This document shows, piece by piece, positions 21,937-34,200 of a DNA stretch of 64,000 bases. Under the pieces are notes generated by a model, which did not search any database, had not been told where the DNA came from, and was given only the letters and a program-made list of their open reading frames with translations. Origin of the DNA: Orobanche coerulescens (taxonomy: Eukaryota; Streptophyta; Magnoliopsida; Lamiales; Orobanchaceae); contig CM065815.1 in assembly GCA_033398695.1 (NCBI GenBank), forward strand, positions 105,056,501 to 105,120,500. Direction: 5' to 3'. How positions within the stretch are numbered: the first letter of the stretch is position 1; the number at the start of each line of letters is the position of its first letter. The position numbers were made by a program, and so were the translations under genes.

Positions 21937-22169
21937 TGTAATATCCGGAACTTCTACTACCGGTGTTTAATATTATTTTATCCGAGTTATATTGTACAGC
22001 GTGGAATCTGTACAGTATAGATAAAATAAATGAAGGACTGAGATGTCAGTATCGGTATAATTGTCGTACTTGGTCGACAATTATATTAGAGAATATAGTG
22101 CGTCATGTATACGTAACCAGTATGTCGAGACGGACGAGTAAAGTTGGAAATGGCTAAGTGTAACATTAT

Positions 22170-22822
22170 TAGCGCACGCTAATAATCACGAGTAGCGCAC
22201 GCTATCGTGCAGGTTTAGCACATGCTACGGACATTACTTAGTGCACGCTAGTGCAGAACAGATCAGAAGGAATCTATGTGTGGACCAGGCCACTTTCGGC
22301 GCATGTTCTGAGTAGTCAACTGATGTTTGTCACAAAGCATTAGTGCACGCTAATGCCTGTTGTTAGCGCACGCTAATATCAGATCGGTCAACATGGAATC
22401 TTAGCTTTCGGCGGGTGGACCCGTCCACTTGCGACGCGTGTCCAGATAAGGTCAGCGGGTGTTTGTCATGTAGGGCTAGCGCACGCTAAACCGTATGGTT
22501 AGCGCACGCTAATTCCAGATCGGTCAAAGGAATCCCGATAATCGCGGATGCTTTCGGCATGTGGGGGCACGAGTGGTAGGTGTGTACTGTAGCAAGTCAA
22601 CTTCGGATAGCGCACGCTAAGGTAAATGACTTGCGTACGCTAAGCAGGATGTTTTACGTACGTTAATGCATGGGCATTACGTACGTAAGCTAGTTTACGA
22701 AGCGAGGCAGTAGCCTGCAGGCTGATAGCGCACGCTAACAAAGTCAGTTAGCGCACGCTAAGGCGGTAGCGCACGCTAAACATGAGATGTTAGCGCACGC
22801 TAATAATGAATATTATAAAAGG
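22170..22822 (+). promoter_or_regulatory. LD1 left LTR promoter: 16-copy TTAGCGCACGCTAA array before a TATA box
   Basis: About 16 copies of the interrupted inverted repeat TTAGCG-CA-CGCTAA and close variants (TTAGTGCACGCTAA, TTACGTACGTAA) lie between 22170 and 22803. Nearly all are in one orientation, as shown by the central CA. The last copy ends 8 bp before TATTATAAAAGG (22811-22822). Three more copies, one reversed, lie at about 23490-23555 in the transcribed part. Several variants look like CG-to-TG or CA decay. Confidence 0.75.
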
Positions 22823-24365
22823 GGACAGAAGGGTGCTGAGAAGCATTTCGTCATTTTTTCTTCTTTCAGTCGAGAGAGAGAGAGAGAGAGTTGGGATATA
22901 TTTGAGGTTCCCAAACACTGTATAATGATAATCTTTAACAACATTAGATTGAGAGCTTGGATTCAAGCCTTGTTCTTCAAGTTGTTCATGATTCTTTGGA
23001 TGGAGTTCTAGTGTTCTTCTTTTTGGTTCGTCTAAACCAGGTAATCTTCGTATTCCTTTGTTAATGGTTTGTTTTTCTTGGATGATTTCATGTAAGGAGC
23101 ATGTTGGATAATCATATGATGATGTTATATGAGATTCAATGGAATTTTGATAAGAGTTTCGGATGTTAGTTAAGATTCTTCATACTGTAAGGATGTTGAT
23201 TCATTTAACCCGAACTAAGAGGGATTTCTGAATCTTGGTAATTATATTGGTCGATTTAGATGAGATGAATCATGATACTAGGTTGAATTCCAGATTTAGC
23301 ATGATACGATCCTTGTTATCGAGTCGGTTTGATTGTTGATGTTGTTATTGATATATGGACATTGACATGATCATTGTGATAATTATGGGGTCGTTTATCT
23401 TCAAGAGATATGGATATTTATGTCTCCCTTCATTCGGATTCGTAGTCGCAAGATGTGAGTCGATGTTTGGAATGCATGCCACTGTACAGCATTAGCGCAC
23501 GCTAACGGGACAACTTAGCGCACGCTACGTTATGCGTTTAACGTGCGCTAAGTAGGCAGACAGTGCAGTATTTTTGTGTTTTGATTATGAATTTGTGATG
23601 GTTTGAGACTGTGTTTATTCGAGGTTGTATTGAACCGTTGAGTTCGATTGGTTAGTTTTGTCGGTTGTTGATTGTTATCGGATATGTGTTATTTGATTTC
23701 TTCGATAGGTTGAGATTATTGATCGGTGATTATAACCGGATATTGCGGTCGTGTTCGAGTATGTCCATTGTATTTCTTTTGATCGGGGCTGAGGAGCTCG
23801 TAGACAAAGGCAATGTGTTCGGTAGCAGCTTCGTGGTATCGGTATCGAGGCAAGTTATTACTTGCTCAGTTATAATATTTAATGAATGGTTTCAGTTTCA
23901 TTTCGTTTATAATGCATACAGCGATGATTATTATTGTGAACTCTGGGTATTCGGATCGCATATCGTTCTTTCGATTCTGGGAGATAAATCATAATGTATA
24001 TGCTTTACCTCAGTTATTGGTATGTTCGAGTATCAAGGTTACATTATGGTAAAGACGAGGATATGAGTATCTATAGTTCATTGTACGTTTAGATCGCCGA
24101 GCATTGAGGATAATCGTCGGTGATGATTGGACATCAAGGTTGCTCCCGAAGGACTCGGGGCAAGTATTCCATATTGATTATGGTTTAATGTTATTTATTT
24201 TGGTCTCTTACATTTTCTTTCATGTTGTTGAACATGGAGTCGTCCTAGAAAATTGTCATGTTGTCGTGCATGTTATGTTGTTCATGTTGATGAACGTGTT
24301 GATTTACATATGTGTATGCATATTGTGTTGTTCATGTTGTGTAAATAATCCGATGGGATTATGAC

Positions 24366-24640
24366 GATCTATGCTGAGGGCGCTGGATCGAATGTCCACC
24401 ATGCGTTGGTTCGACGGGATCATCATGGGATCTATCTTGAGAAGCTGGATCGCTGGACAGGTTTTCCACCATGCGTTGGTCCGACGGGATCATCATGGGG
24501 ATCTATGCTGAGGGCGCTGGATCGTTGGATTACCTAGTATTGTGTTATTGTTGTGCATATGTATATTGTTGGTTATCCACCTCGTGTTGATCTTGTAGGA
24601 TCATCTTGGGATCTATCTTGAGGCGCTTTGGATCATGGGA
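24366..24640 (+). repeat. Imperfect tandem repeat in LD1 left LTR
   Basis: Four units begin GATCTATGCTGAGGGCGCTGG or GATCTATCTTGAG and contain CCACCATGCGTTGGT and ATCATCATGGG. Unit length varies from roughly 30 to 110 bp. CHR1 is inserted in the first unit of the right LTR copy. Confidence 0.8.
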
Positions 24641-25616
24641 TTTCCATTGAGTATACATAGTTGTTATTGTTTTTGAGCATATTGACGTTGTCATATGAGT
24701 ATACATTTGTAGGTCTTGTGTTAGGACCTTGTCCCTATTGCATTGTTCTGATCTCGGATTAGACTGATATGATTATCGTGGCACATCATATCTCGAGGTA
24801 TGTTCCATATTTTCTTTGGTCTTGTCTTTGGTGGACAATCGGTTATCGTCTTGGGATTTGATGATATTATTCGATGGATCGTATTGGTCAGAAATGGTAG
24901 ATTTCCGTATCGTGAGTTGGTTATGATAGTTTGAGGATCTTGAGTATTGTTTGAGGTACAATACAGATATTATGTTCGAGTTTATTGGTTAATCGAGTAC
25001 AGGATGTGAAATGTGATAATGGTTATACTGATGAGAATGACTTGAGTAAGTAAAGTTATGGCAGTAAGATTACGTTGGTCGTATTCTTATGTTGTATTCT
25101 CATTGGTATGTAATTATTAATGTGACGTGACTATTATCATTGTTGGACATTATGGCTGACCCCGTCGTGGGATTTCTTTTTAGGTTCTTAGAGTATCGAG
25201 CTTGTAGAGGTTGTGAAGAGATGAGCTTCCCGGAGGATACTGGCTAGGACATGTTTTCTGCATTGAGTTTCTTGATTGGTTCTTGTATTCCGCTGCTAGA
25301 GTATCTTTATGGTTGATCTTTTTCCGTTGCGTGAGTATTTTGAAATGCTCTTTTGGTATCTGGTAACTGAGGTTACTTTGGAAATCGTTTTCTAAACTTT
25401 TGAGTGTCGGCCGTTTGGCCTTGCGATTTCAAATGAGTTTTTACGACGGTTTCTGATAAATGGATTTTATAAGTCTTTGTGAATTTTTAAAGATAGTACC
25501 GTCGTTGGCCTCTTGAGCATTTGTAAATGTTTGTGAAAAAGTTCGTTTGGCCTTGTGGGTTCCATCTCGGGGCCCACGGCGCTGTAATATTTCCGGTTAA
25601 ATCCGGGGGTGTTACA

Positions 25617-27988
25617 GAATACGGTATCGGAGCTTAGGTTGAGAAAACCTAGGCATTTGGGTCGAGTTGGGTCGCATTTTGTCGCGTCATTCGAGTTGTC
25701 AATTGACTAATACTAGAGTCGTGAGTTTTTGTTGTTCACTCGGGCCTATGGGTTATGTGATTTATCAGTGTGGTACTGGGATTGTTGTAAACTTTTCCAA
25801 ATGGTGTTAACGTGATATATTGTGTTCTTCAGTTGCACTGAGTTTGCAAAACGTGTGTTTTGAAAATATTTGTGTCGAGTATTTCCTTGAGTCGAGACAT
25901 GTGCCAGTATCACGGGGAATCGTCGGCTTCACGATCTGTAAGTATTTGAATTTTTTGAGTTTCATTGAGATTTATTGCCGTTCTAAGTTGATACGTTTTG
26001 AGATTCAGCAGATATTATACGTTACAGTATAAGGTGACAGATTTGGGACAGGATTGATGATCTTGAGAAACTATGATTTTGGAAATCAATATGTTGGTTA
26101 GATTTTGGAACGGAATTGTGCATTTGGGGAGAAATATTGTCCATGGTTGAGAAGAACATGTAGCATGTTAATTCATTTTGTGATATATGAAACTGCTTTT
26201 GAGCATTTGAAAACGATACTTTTCAAATTGAATGTGTTTACGGATGTTTTACGGAAAATGATTTTTGGGTCGAGACCCAATAGATTTTGAAATAGTTTTG
26301 TAACTCAGGACTTGGAGTCCGAAAAGAGTTTTCTACTTTTTAAACATCTTGTAATACGGAATAAGATACGGGCTGAGACCCTAATGTTTCAAAAGAAAGT
26401 TTTTCTGTTTTCTAAAACTCCCGAGATTTGTAAAACTCTTTATCAATCGTTTATTTATTTTGTTCCTACCTTTTGAGGTTTTTGGTTTACTTGTTCAAAT
26501 GGAACTTCTCGGGAAGTCTTTCGTTGTGTTTGATTTGTTTATTTGTTTCAATGTTTTGTCATATCATATTTGAGGTGATCCAGGATGGATTAAGGAATGA
26601 CGTTGCGAGTAGTATGTGGAGAGGAGTTTTTATCAGAGTTTATATATTTGAGATTTTGGAACTCTATCATGTGGTTTTTCGATGGAATATCAGTGGATAT
26701 TGGTGACGAGCCGAAGTGGTATACAGGAGTATGGATATGCACAAGCATTTGCATAAATTCCATTTTATTTAATCGTGTGTATTCGAAAAGAATTTTTATC
26801 GAGAACTTGGCACCAGCGAGCCAATTTAATTTTTAAAATTGATTTCGTGGTCTTACGAGAATTTATGTTTTGAGTTTTCAAACTCTTGAAAGAACTTTCG
26901 AAAATTGTCTTCGTGACAAGAATATATGATTTCAAATTGGTTTTGAAAATGTGATTGATGTACATACGCATTTAGTGCACCGGACATATCATATCGATGG
27001 TACAAGGAAAAGAGATTCGAAGTTTAGTATGGTAGATTGGTTATGCAAGGATGATCGGTTGATTGATCAGATAAGAGAAATATACTGCGTGTTGTAGATT
27101 CATGTGCAGGATGTAATTTTGGAACTTTGGACTTTGTAAAAGCGGGACGTATGTGCTATGTGAGTCCATTGGTGCGGTAGTAGCGCAATCTTACCATGGT
27201 GATCTTTGAATGATTTCTTTGTAGGTGTAAATTTGGGGATGGTGACCCTATGCTGGTTGTCTTGGATATTGAGTGGTCGTTCCCACTCCTTGTATGAATT
27301 AGTATGTTCGTCGATTTGCGATTCGTTGTTCGTATGCCGAGGGAAATGTTCGCCAGTTGGGTATGTTTATTGAGATCTACTATACGTGATTGATTTGTCG
27401 TTTTGAGAATGTTATTCTTTCGTATATCTGTTTCTGTGGTTCTGTGTTGATCGTGTTGGAGTTTACCGTGTAAAGGTATTCTCGATTTTCGTTGATCGTT
27501 CGTTGGTAATATTGGAGTTTATCACGTTGATGATATTCTCGGCTAATTTATTGGTTGAACATTGTTGGTGATCATTTGAGCGTTCAGATTTTGTGTCGAT
27601 GTTTCGGAATTTATGTCGTTGTTTTGGGCAGTTGTTTCACAGAGGTATCGTGTATTATTGATTTGTACCCGAATTGGGACTTGATTATGTAATCAGGCAG
27701 ACAGGATTTGATTCGGGCAGATTGTTTCATCCGAAGATGATATATTTGGTTGGGACTTATGGAATTGTTATTGTAAGCGTGTTGAGGCTTTACCGTGAAG
27801 TCACTTGCTAGTATCTCAGGAGATCGTTGACTTGGCGCATATGTAAGTATGTTATTTTGGTTATTCGGTAATAATGATGATTGATCGTTGTCGTGATGGT
27901 TTTGGAATATTTTGGTTGAACGGTTTCCTTGTTTTTCTATGACGGATTGCAAGTTTCGAGGACGAAACTTATTTTAAGTGGTGTAGTA
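25617..27988 (+). other. LD1 internal region, non-coding (about 2.4 kb)
   Basis: It lies between the two LD1 LTRs. A primer-binding site, CGGTATCGGAGC, is at 25622-25633, followed by a hairpin TAGGTT-GAGAA-AACCTA (25635-25651). A hairpin AAGTTTCG-AGGA-CGAAACTT (27951-27970) precedes the right LTR. A block ending GTAAGTAT occurs twice, at about 25903-25953 and 27805-27852. No gag, protease, RT or integrase motif is recognisable in any frame. LD1 would therefore need proteins from another element, like large retrotransposon derivatives (LARDs). Confidence 0.85.
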
Positions 27989-30467
27989 TGTAATATCCGG
28001 AACTTCTACTACCGGTGTTTAATATTATTTTATCTGAGTTATATTGTACAGCGTGGAATCTGTACAGTATAGATAAAATGAATGAAGGACTGAGATGTCA
28101 GTATCGGTATAATTGTCGTACTTGGTCGACAATTATATTAGAGAATATAGTGCGTCATGTATACGTAACCAGTATGTCGAGACGGACGAGTAAAGTTGGA
28201 AATGGATAAGTATAACATTATTAGCGCACGCTAATAATCACGAGTAGCGCACGCTATCGTGCAGGTTTAGCGCACGCTACGGACATTACTTAGTGCACGC
28301 TAGTGCAGAACAGATCAGAAGGAATCTATGTGTGGACCAGGCCACTTTCGGCGCATGTTCTGAGTAGTCAACTGATGTTTGTCGTAAAGCATTAGCGCAC
28401 GCTAATGCCTGTTGTTAGCGCACGCTAATATCAGATCGGTCAACATGGAATCTTAGCTTTCGGCGGGTGGACCCGGCCACTTGCGACGCGTGTCCAGATA
28501 AGGTCAGTGGGTGTTTGTCATGTAGGGCTAGCGCACGCTAAATGGTATGGTTAGCGCACGCTAATTCCAGATCGGTCAAAGGAATCCCGATAATCGCGGA
28601 TGCTTTCGGCATGTGGGGGCACGAGTGGTAGGTGTGTACTGTAGCAAGTCAACTTCGGATAGCGCACGCTAAGGTAAATGACTTGCGTACGCTAAGCAGG
28701 ATGTTTTACGTATGTTAATGCATGGGCATTACGTACGTAAGCTAGTTTACGGCGGTAGCCTGCAGGCCCGATAGCGCACGCTAACAAAGTCAGTTAGCGC
28801 ACGCTAAGGCGGTAGCGCACGCTAAACATAAGATGTTAGTGCACGCTAATAATGAATATTATAAAAGGGGACAGAAGGGTGCTGAGAAGCATTTCGTCAT
28901 TTTTTCTTCTTTCAGTCGAGAGAGAGAGAGAGAGAGAGTTGGGATATATTTGAGGTTCCCAAACACTGTATAATGATAATCTTTAACAGCATTAGATTGA
29001 GAGCTTGGATTCAAGCCTTGTTCTTCAAGTTGTTCATGATTCTTTGGATGGAGTTCTAGTGTTCTTCTTTTTGGTTCGTCTAAACCAGGTAATCTTCGTA
29101 TTCCTTTGTTAATGGTTCGGTTTTCTTGGATGATTTCATGTAAGGAGCATGTTGGATAATCATATGATGATGTTATATGAGATTCAATGGAATTTTGATA
29201 AGAGTTTCGGATGTTAGTTAAGATTCGTCATACTGTAAGGATGTTGATTCATTTAACCCGAACTAAGAGGGATTTCTGAATCTTGGTAATTATATTGGTC
29301 GATTTAGATGAGATGAATCATGATACTAGGTTGAATTCCAGATTTAGCATGATACGATCCTTGTTATCGAGTCGGTTTGATTGTTGATGTTGTTATTGAT
29401 ATATGGAGATTGACATGATCATTGTGATAATTATGGGGTCGTTTATCTTCAAGAGATATGGAGATTTATGTCTCCCTTCATTCGGATTCGTAGTCGCAAG
29501 ATGTGAGTCGATGTTTGGAATGCATGCCAGCATGCGGCATTAGCGCACGCTAAGCTTACTGGCTAGCGCACGCTAACGGGACAACTTAGCGCACGCTACG
29601 TTATGCGTTTAACGTGCGCTAAGTAGGCAGACAGTGCAGTATTTTTGTGTTTTGATTATGAATTCGTGATGGTTTGAGACTGTTTTTTTCCGAGGTTGTG
29701 TTGAATCGTTGAGTTCGATTGGTTAGTTTTGTCGGTTGTTGATTGTTATCGGATATGTGTTATTTGATTTCTTCGATAGGTTGAGATTATTGATCGGTGA
29801 TTATAACCGGATATTGCGGTCGTGTTCGAGTATGTCCATTGTATTGCTTTTGATCGGGGCTGAGGAGCTCGTAGACAAAGGCAATGTGTTGATAGCTGCT
29901 TCGTTGTATCTGTATAGAGGCAAGTTATTACTTGCTCAGTTATAATATTTAATGAATGGTTTCAGTTTCATTTCGTTTATAATGCATATAGCGATGATTA
30001 TTATTGTGAACTCTGGGTATTCGGATCGCATATCGTTCTTTCGATTCTGGGAGATAAATCATAATGTATATGCTTTACCTCAGTTATTGGTATGTTCGAG
30101 TATCAAGGTTACATTATGGTAAAGACGAGGATATGAGTATCTATAGTTCATTGTACGTTTAGATCGCCGAGCATTGAGGATAATCGTCGGTGATGATTGG
30201 ACATCGAGGTTGCTCCCGAAGGACTCGGGGCAAGTATTCCATATTGATTATGGTTTAATGTTATTTATTTTGGTCTCTTACATTTTCTTTCATGTTGTTG
30301 AACATGGAGTCATCCTAGAAAATTGTCATGTTGTCGTGCATGTTATGTTGTTCATGTTTATGAACGTGTTGATTTGCATATGTGTATGCATATTGTGTTG
30401 TTCATGTTGTGTAAATAATCCGATGGGATTATGACGATCTATGCTGAGGGCGCTGGATCGAATGTCC
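27989..30467 (+). mobile_element. LD1 right LTR, first part
   Basis: It starts TGTAATATCCGG and matches the left LTR until 30467, where CHR1 interrupts it in a tandem-repeat unit. It continues at 39783. It carries two more copies of the array motif in R-U5 than the left LTR (around 29540-29575). Confidence 0.92.
28220..28868 (+). promoter_or_regulatory. LD1 right LTR motif array and TATA box
   Basis: Same array as in the left LTR, ending at the TATA sequence ATTATAAAAGG (28858-28868). Individual copies differ between the two LTRs at CG positions, for example TTAGCGCACGC against TTAGTGCACGC. Confidence 0.75.
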
Positions 30468-32792
30468 TGTAATACCCGATTGTAATTCAGTCATTATCAT
30501 TCAGTAATTTCATTCAGTGATTGTCACTCAGTGGATTTTCACTCAATTATAATCATTCATCAATCATGTTCATTCACCGTGTTCACCGTTCGGAAAAACT
30601 TCGAGTTGTGTATCGTTATTGTTCATTGTTTCAACTTTCCTCATATGAGTTCGACTTTGTTAGATCACCATTAATTTTTGGTAACTCCAAAGAATTCTAA
30701 ATCTTTTCAATATTATAGAGCATCGAGTTAGCTTTCCAATGGTTCAAACGGTGAGTCAATCGGAGTCCGGACGAGAGAGTTATGGTCGTTTTAGCTCACC
30801 CGCTCATTTTTTCAGTTATTGGCCGATCACTGCCGACCGAACTCGGCCGTGTCGTCCGACACGGCCCGTGCCGTACTCTTCCGGAAATGCCGATGTTTCT
30901 GTCACAGGACCCGACCGTGTCAAATGCAGCACGGCCAGTCGAACTCTTAGGATAAGCGAACCGTCGCCGACACGCCGGCCGTGTTCCGGGGACACGGTCG
31001 AGTCATGCCGAAGTCGCCGTCGGACGGGTCACTATCGGAAGGCCTCGCGCCGCGACCGTGTCAAGCGGGACACGGTCGAGTCCTGCTACCAGGCTGCGCG
31101 CCGCGGCCGTGTCGGCGGACACGGTCGAGTCTGTCGGCCGAGTCAACCCTATAAATTCGTTTTTGAGCATTTCACTCATTTCTTCCATTTCTTTCCCACT
31201 TCTTCACCGCAACCGAGAGAGAATAGCTTGAGGGAGAGATTTCTTCATCAATTATCATTTGAGTGTGTATTTTCATCACCTTCAATCATTTGGGAAGCTT
31301 GGATAGTCGATTTTACACGTTTTCATCGGATCGAATTGGTTGGATCTTCAAGAGGTAAATTCTTCAACATCTTGGATTTCGATTTTGTGTTGAGATATGA
31401 TGTTTTGGACGCGATTATCATGTTATATGAAGGGATATGTATATGATTATGAGTTTGTATAAGGATTCATTGGATTATTGAGGGATTATTCAAGAACACT
31501 TTGAATATCGAGTTGAAATTGGGGGTTTTCGATTAATTGTCGTTATAATCACGTTTTCGGATATTCGTCTTGGATTATTAATCATATTGAAGATGTTTTG
31601 TTGGTTTGAAACACTTCTTGGGGGATTTGATATTGGTATATTGAGGTTTGATTGTAAACAATCGGAGTTTGGCCGCAACATGTTTGATTTAATGCCTCTA
31701 TGGACTTGGTTTAGTCGTATCGACGTTTTGAGTTCGTTATATTCGTGTTTGATTCGTATATTGAACGGATTGTTGGTAATTGTATTATTTAAGGTTGTTC
31801 TAGCGACCGATATCTCAATGGGGCGTTGTTCGTGGAAGGATAATTGTCGCGGTGTTGTGTAAGTTAATTCTTACTCGGTTAAAAGGACATTCATTACTTT
31901 TGTTGTTGATCATTCATAATCATAACTCATTCATCATTATATTAATCATTTTGAGACTGTAATTGTCGAATAATCATTTCATTCACGAGAGCGATGGTTC
32001 CAAATCATTGCATTGGGTTATCAATCACTTCACTATTATTTTCATCTCGGTGAGTCATTCTTGGCCTTGTCTAATTATTATTCATTGATATTCATTATGG
32101 TCATTCGTTCATGTGACCTTACGGGTTCATATTGCGTGGCGGGTGTGGTGTGTGGAATTTTTAGTCGGGCACACGATGGTTGTGTATCGGGTTTACCGAT
32201 ACATTGGACCGTGCACACGGAAAGCGTTACACCGTGAGACTAATTAGGTACAAGGACGGGTGTGTCGGTCATTCGTCTTGTACACTCGCACGAGAACACT
32301 ACGGGCGTACTATGGTACTCCTCTTGACGTAATTCATAATTAAGAATTTTTTCATAACTTCGTATATAATCATGATTGTGTATTTTCAACCCTTGAGGAT
32401 TGTTGTTCTTTATGAATCGACCCCATTTGGGGATTTTGTTTTTCAGTCATGGCAAGGCAAATGCAGAATAGCATGTTGATGTCGAGGAGTCCTAGTGATA
32501 CTAGTAGGGGCCCCGATCTTTGATTATTCATGTTATTGTCCTTTATTTTCCGTGCGAGACTTTCATTTGGATACTCCGTTTCATTCAGTGTCGTGTATTT
32601 TATCTTCATATAAAATATACTAGTATTGATATTGTCTGGTGTGTTGTACTTAAACTCCTCATCGGAGTATTTGGTAATATAATGTGGTTCGGTACTACAA
32701 TTATATTATTTAATTCATCCGTTTCATTCGCACAGTGGGTCCCAGGTTGGGGATTCACGGCCCGTAATATCCGCCTAGTTTGGGGTGTTACG
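30468..32792 (+). mobile_element. CHR1 5' LTR (about 2.3 kb)
   Basis: It starts TGTAATACCCG right after the target duplication TGTCC (30463-30467) and ends GGGGTGTTACG at 32792, where TGTTACA would be expected. The matching TGTCC follows the 3' LTR at 39783-39787. The U3 part is about 0.7 kb with a GC-rich motif cluster; R-U5 is about 1.6 kb. The two LTRs differ by many 1-3 bp indels. Confidence 0.93.
30838..31157 (+). promoter_or_regulatory. CHR1 5' LTR promoter: GACCGTGTC/GACACGGTC cluster before a TATA box
   Basis: GGCCGTGTC or GACCGTGTC and its inverse GACACGGTC(GAGTC) alternate as inverted pairs, at least four pairs between 30845 and 31130. They lie directly upstream of CCTATAAATT (31148-31157). 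The layout matches the arrays of the other gypsy families here, but with a different, GC-rich motif. Confidence 0.65.
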
Positions 32793-32795
32793 AGT

Positions 32796-32807
32796 TGGTA
32801 TCGGAGA
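32796..32807 (+). other. CHR1 primer-binding site
   Basis: TGGTATCGGAGA begins three bases after the LTR end, an initiator-Met-tRNA type site. Confidence 0.85.
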
Positions 32808-33027
32808 GTGGTTTTGAATACTACCTTCCGAGTCATGTCTCATTTGAAATCATCGTTATCGACTAGTATCATTGGACTTTCGCGTCACGTGTGACTGTGC
32901 AAATGCCGAGCCAATCGGGCCAAGAAAGAAGCGTAAGATTTCTAACGCCATGGTATAATTTCTGGCAATAGTCATTCATTCATCATTCATCAATTAACAA
33001 TCCTCAAACATCATCATTCATTGTGAT

Positions 33028-33155
33028 TAGGACGATCATGTTAACTCATTAATCACTTAATTCATTTCATTACTTAGTTAATAATCAGGACGATCATGTT
33101 AACTCATTAATTACTCAATTCATTTCATTACTCAGTTGTCAATCTGGATGATCAT
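33028..33155 (+). repeat. About 59-bp tandem duplication in the CHR1 leader/gag region
   Basis: GGACGATCATGTTAACTCATT recurs about 60 bp later with the following ATTTCATTAC segment, and a partial third copy starts near 33147. The surrounding AT-rich sequence (32808-33330) has no convincing coding frame. Confidence 0.8.
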
Positions 33156-33339
33156 ATGATCAATCTTGTTAAGTTATTCAAGATAATCATTTCAAGAATT
33201 TCATCAGATAATCTTGTAACTTCAGTAAATCATTCATATAATCACTAAGTTAGAGCATGTATACTCATTTTCATCATCTCATGACATAATCATAACGTGA
33301 TAATCATGCGGGGAAATATAATCATTATGCGACCTTCCT

Positions 33340-33912
33340 ACTTGATATGGAGAGAAGCGTCGAGGATGCACGGGGAGAGGCCGCGGTGCGGACCGAAACC
33401 CGAGAAATAATCACTCGCTGCCGGGAAATCGTGCCTAGGACTCGGCTCGATCGGGAGATGTTCGGGTTGATCCACTCACTTTTATGCAGGCCATGATGAC
33501 CCATATGCAATTGCTCAATCATCATTACGCCACTCTGGCCGGTTTAATCGAGAGAACTCTCCCGTATGAGCCAGCTGCTAAGGAAATTGCTGAGCAGCAA
33601 CCTGCATATGTCAACAGGAAATCAACGAAGCGTAATCTATCCGAAGGCAGTCAGTCAACCTTCAAGAAGCCTCGTGTGGGCCCTAGCGTTTCTGAGCGAC
33701 CTTCTACGGCGCATGATCGTGCGGGATCTCAATCTCGGCGGCCGGCTCGGCCATCACCTGTTTCAAATGTGCAAAACAAGGTCATTTCGGTACTAAATGT
33801 CCGAGGCGGACTGTCATATGCCATAAGCTGTGGAATTGCGGGGCATAGGGCCCGTTTTTGCCGAAAGGACTCAAAGTCGGCTCGGCATCTCAGCCCAAGC
33901 AACAGCGTTTGA
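33340..33912 (+). pseudogene. CHR1 gag remnant with zinc knuckles
   Basis: A frame open at 33484-33912 contains a Gag-like basic Ser/Pro-rich region. One frame away, around 33760-33800, is a CCHC zinc knuckle reading CFKCAKQGHFGTKC. About 30 bp later a second knuckle is broken across frames (CGIAGHRARFC). Two consecutive knuckles are usual for chromovirus Gag. The capsid part upstream is not recognisable, and frameshifts are frequent. Confidence 0.7.
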
Positions 33913-34059
33913 ATCAGGCTTTGTCATCGTCGTTTAAGGCAATGGAAGCAAATAGAGTTGGAGCCGTATTTATCGAGGCGGAGCGTCGGTTCGAGGACCC
34001 GGCAAGTCCCGATTCATATGATGAGGAGGATCGACGATCCGGTGGTCCGAATGATTTCA

Positions 34060-34200
34060 GGTATACTCGTAATTTTATTTCAGCTTGTGTGTACCTTTTG
34101 ATGCTGGTACACCGCATTCTTGCATTTTCGAATCATGCTTGAATAGATTTATTTCGGGATAGTCCTATTGCTTGTGGACCTCATACCATCGGTCTACCTG
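34060..34200 (+). pseudogene. CHR1 protease active-site remnant
   Basis: Codons at 34097-34108 read F-D-A-G, followed by TPHSCI. This resembles the gypsy protease start (usually FDSGATHSFI) with Ala replacing the usual Ser. The frame breaks soon after. Position between the zinc knuckle and RT supports the call. Confidence 0.6.

Larger units (their letters stand above)
21937..25616 (+). mobile_element. LD1 left LTR (about 3.7 kb)
   Basis: The LTR starts TGTAATATCCGG and ends GGGGGTGTTACA, just before a primer-binding site. The U3 part is about 0.9 kb and ends in a motif array and TATA box at 22811. R-U5 is about 2.8 kb and non-coding, with a (GA)n run near 22870 and an imperfect tandem repeat at 24366-24640. 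It matches the right LTR at 27989-30467 plus 39783-41006 along its whole length. Confidence 0.93.

Noticed and set aside
24104..24364. 86-codon hydrophobic open frame in the LD1 LTR, repeated at 30174
   Set aside because: Present twice only because it lies in both LTRs; no start context or domain, composition follows the T/G-rich LTR.
30739..31446. 235-codon plus-strand open frame
   Set aside because: It spans the CHR1 U3 motif cluster, the TATA box and R sequence, is not kept in the 3' LTR copy because of indels, and has no recognisable domain.
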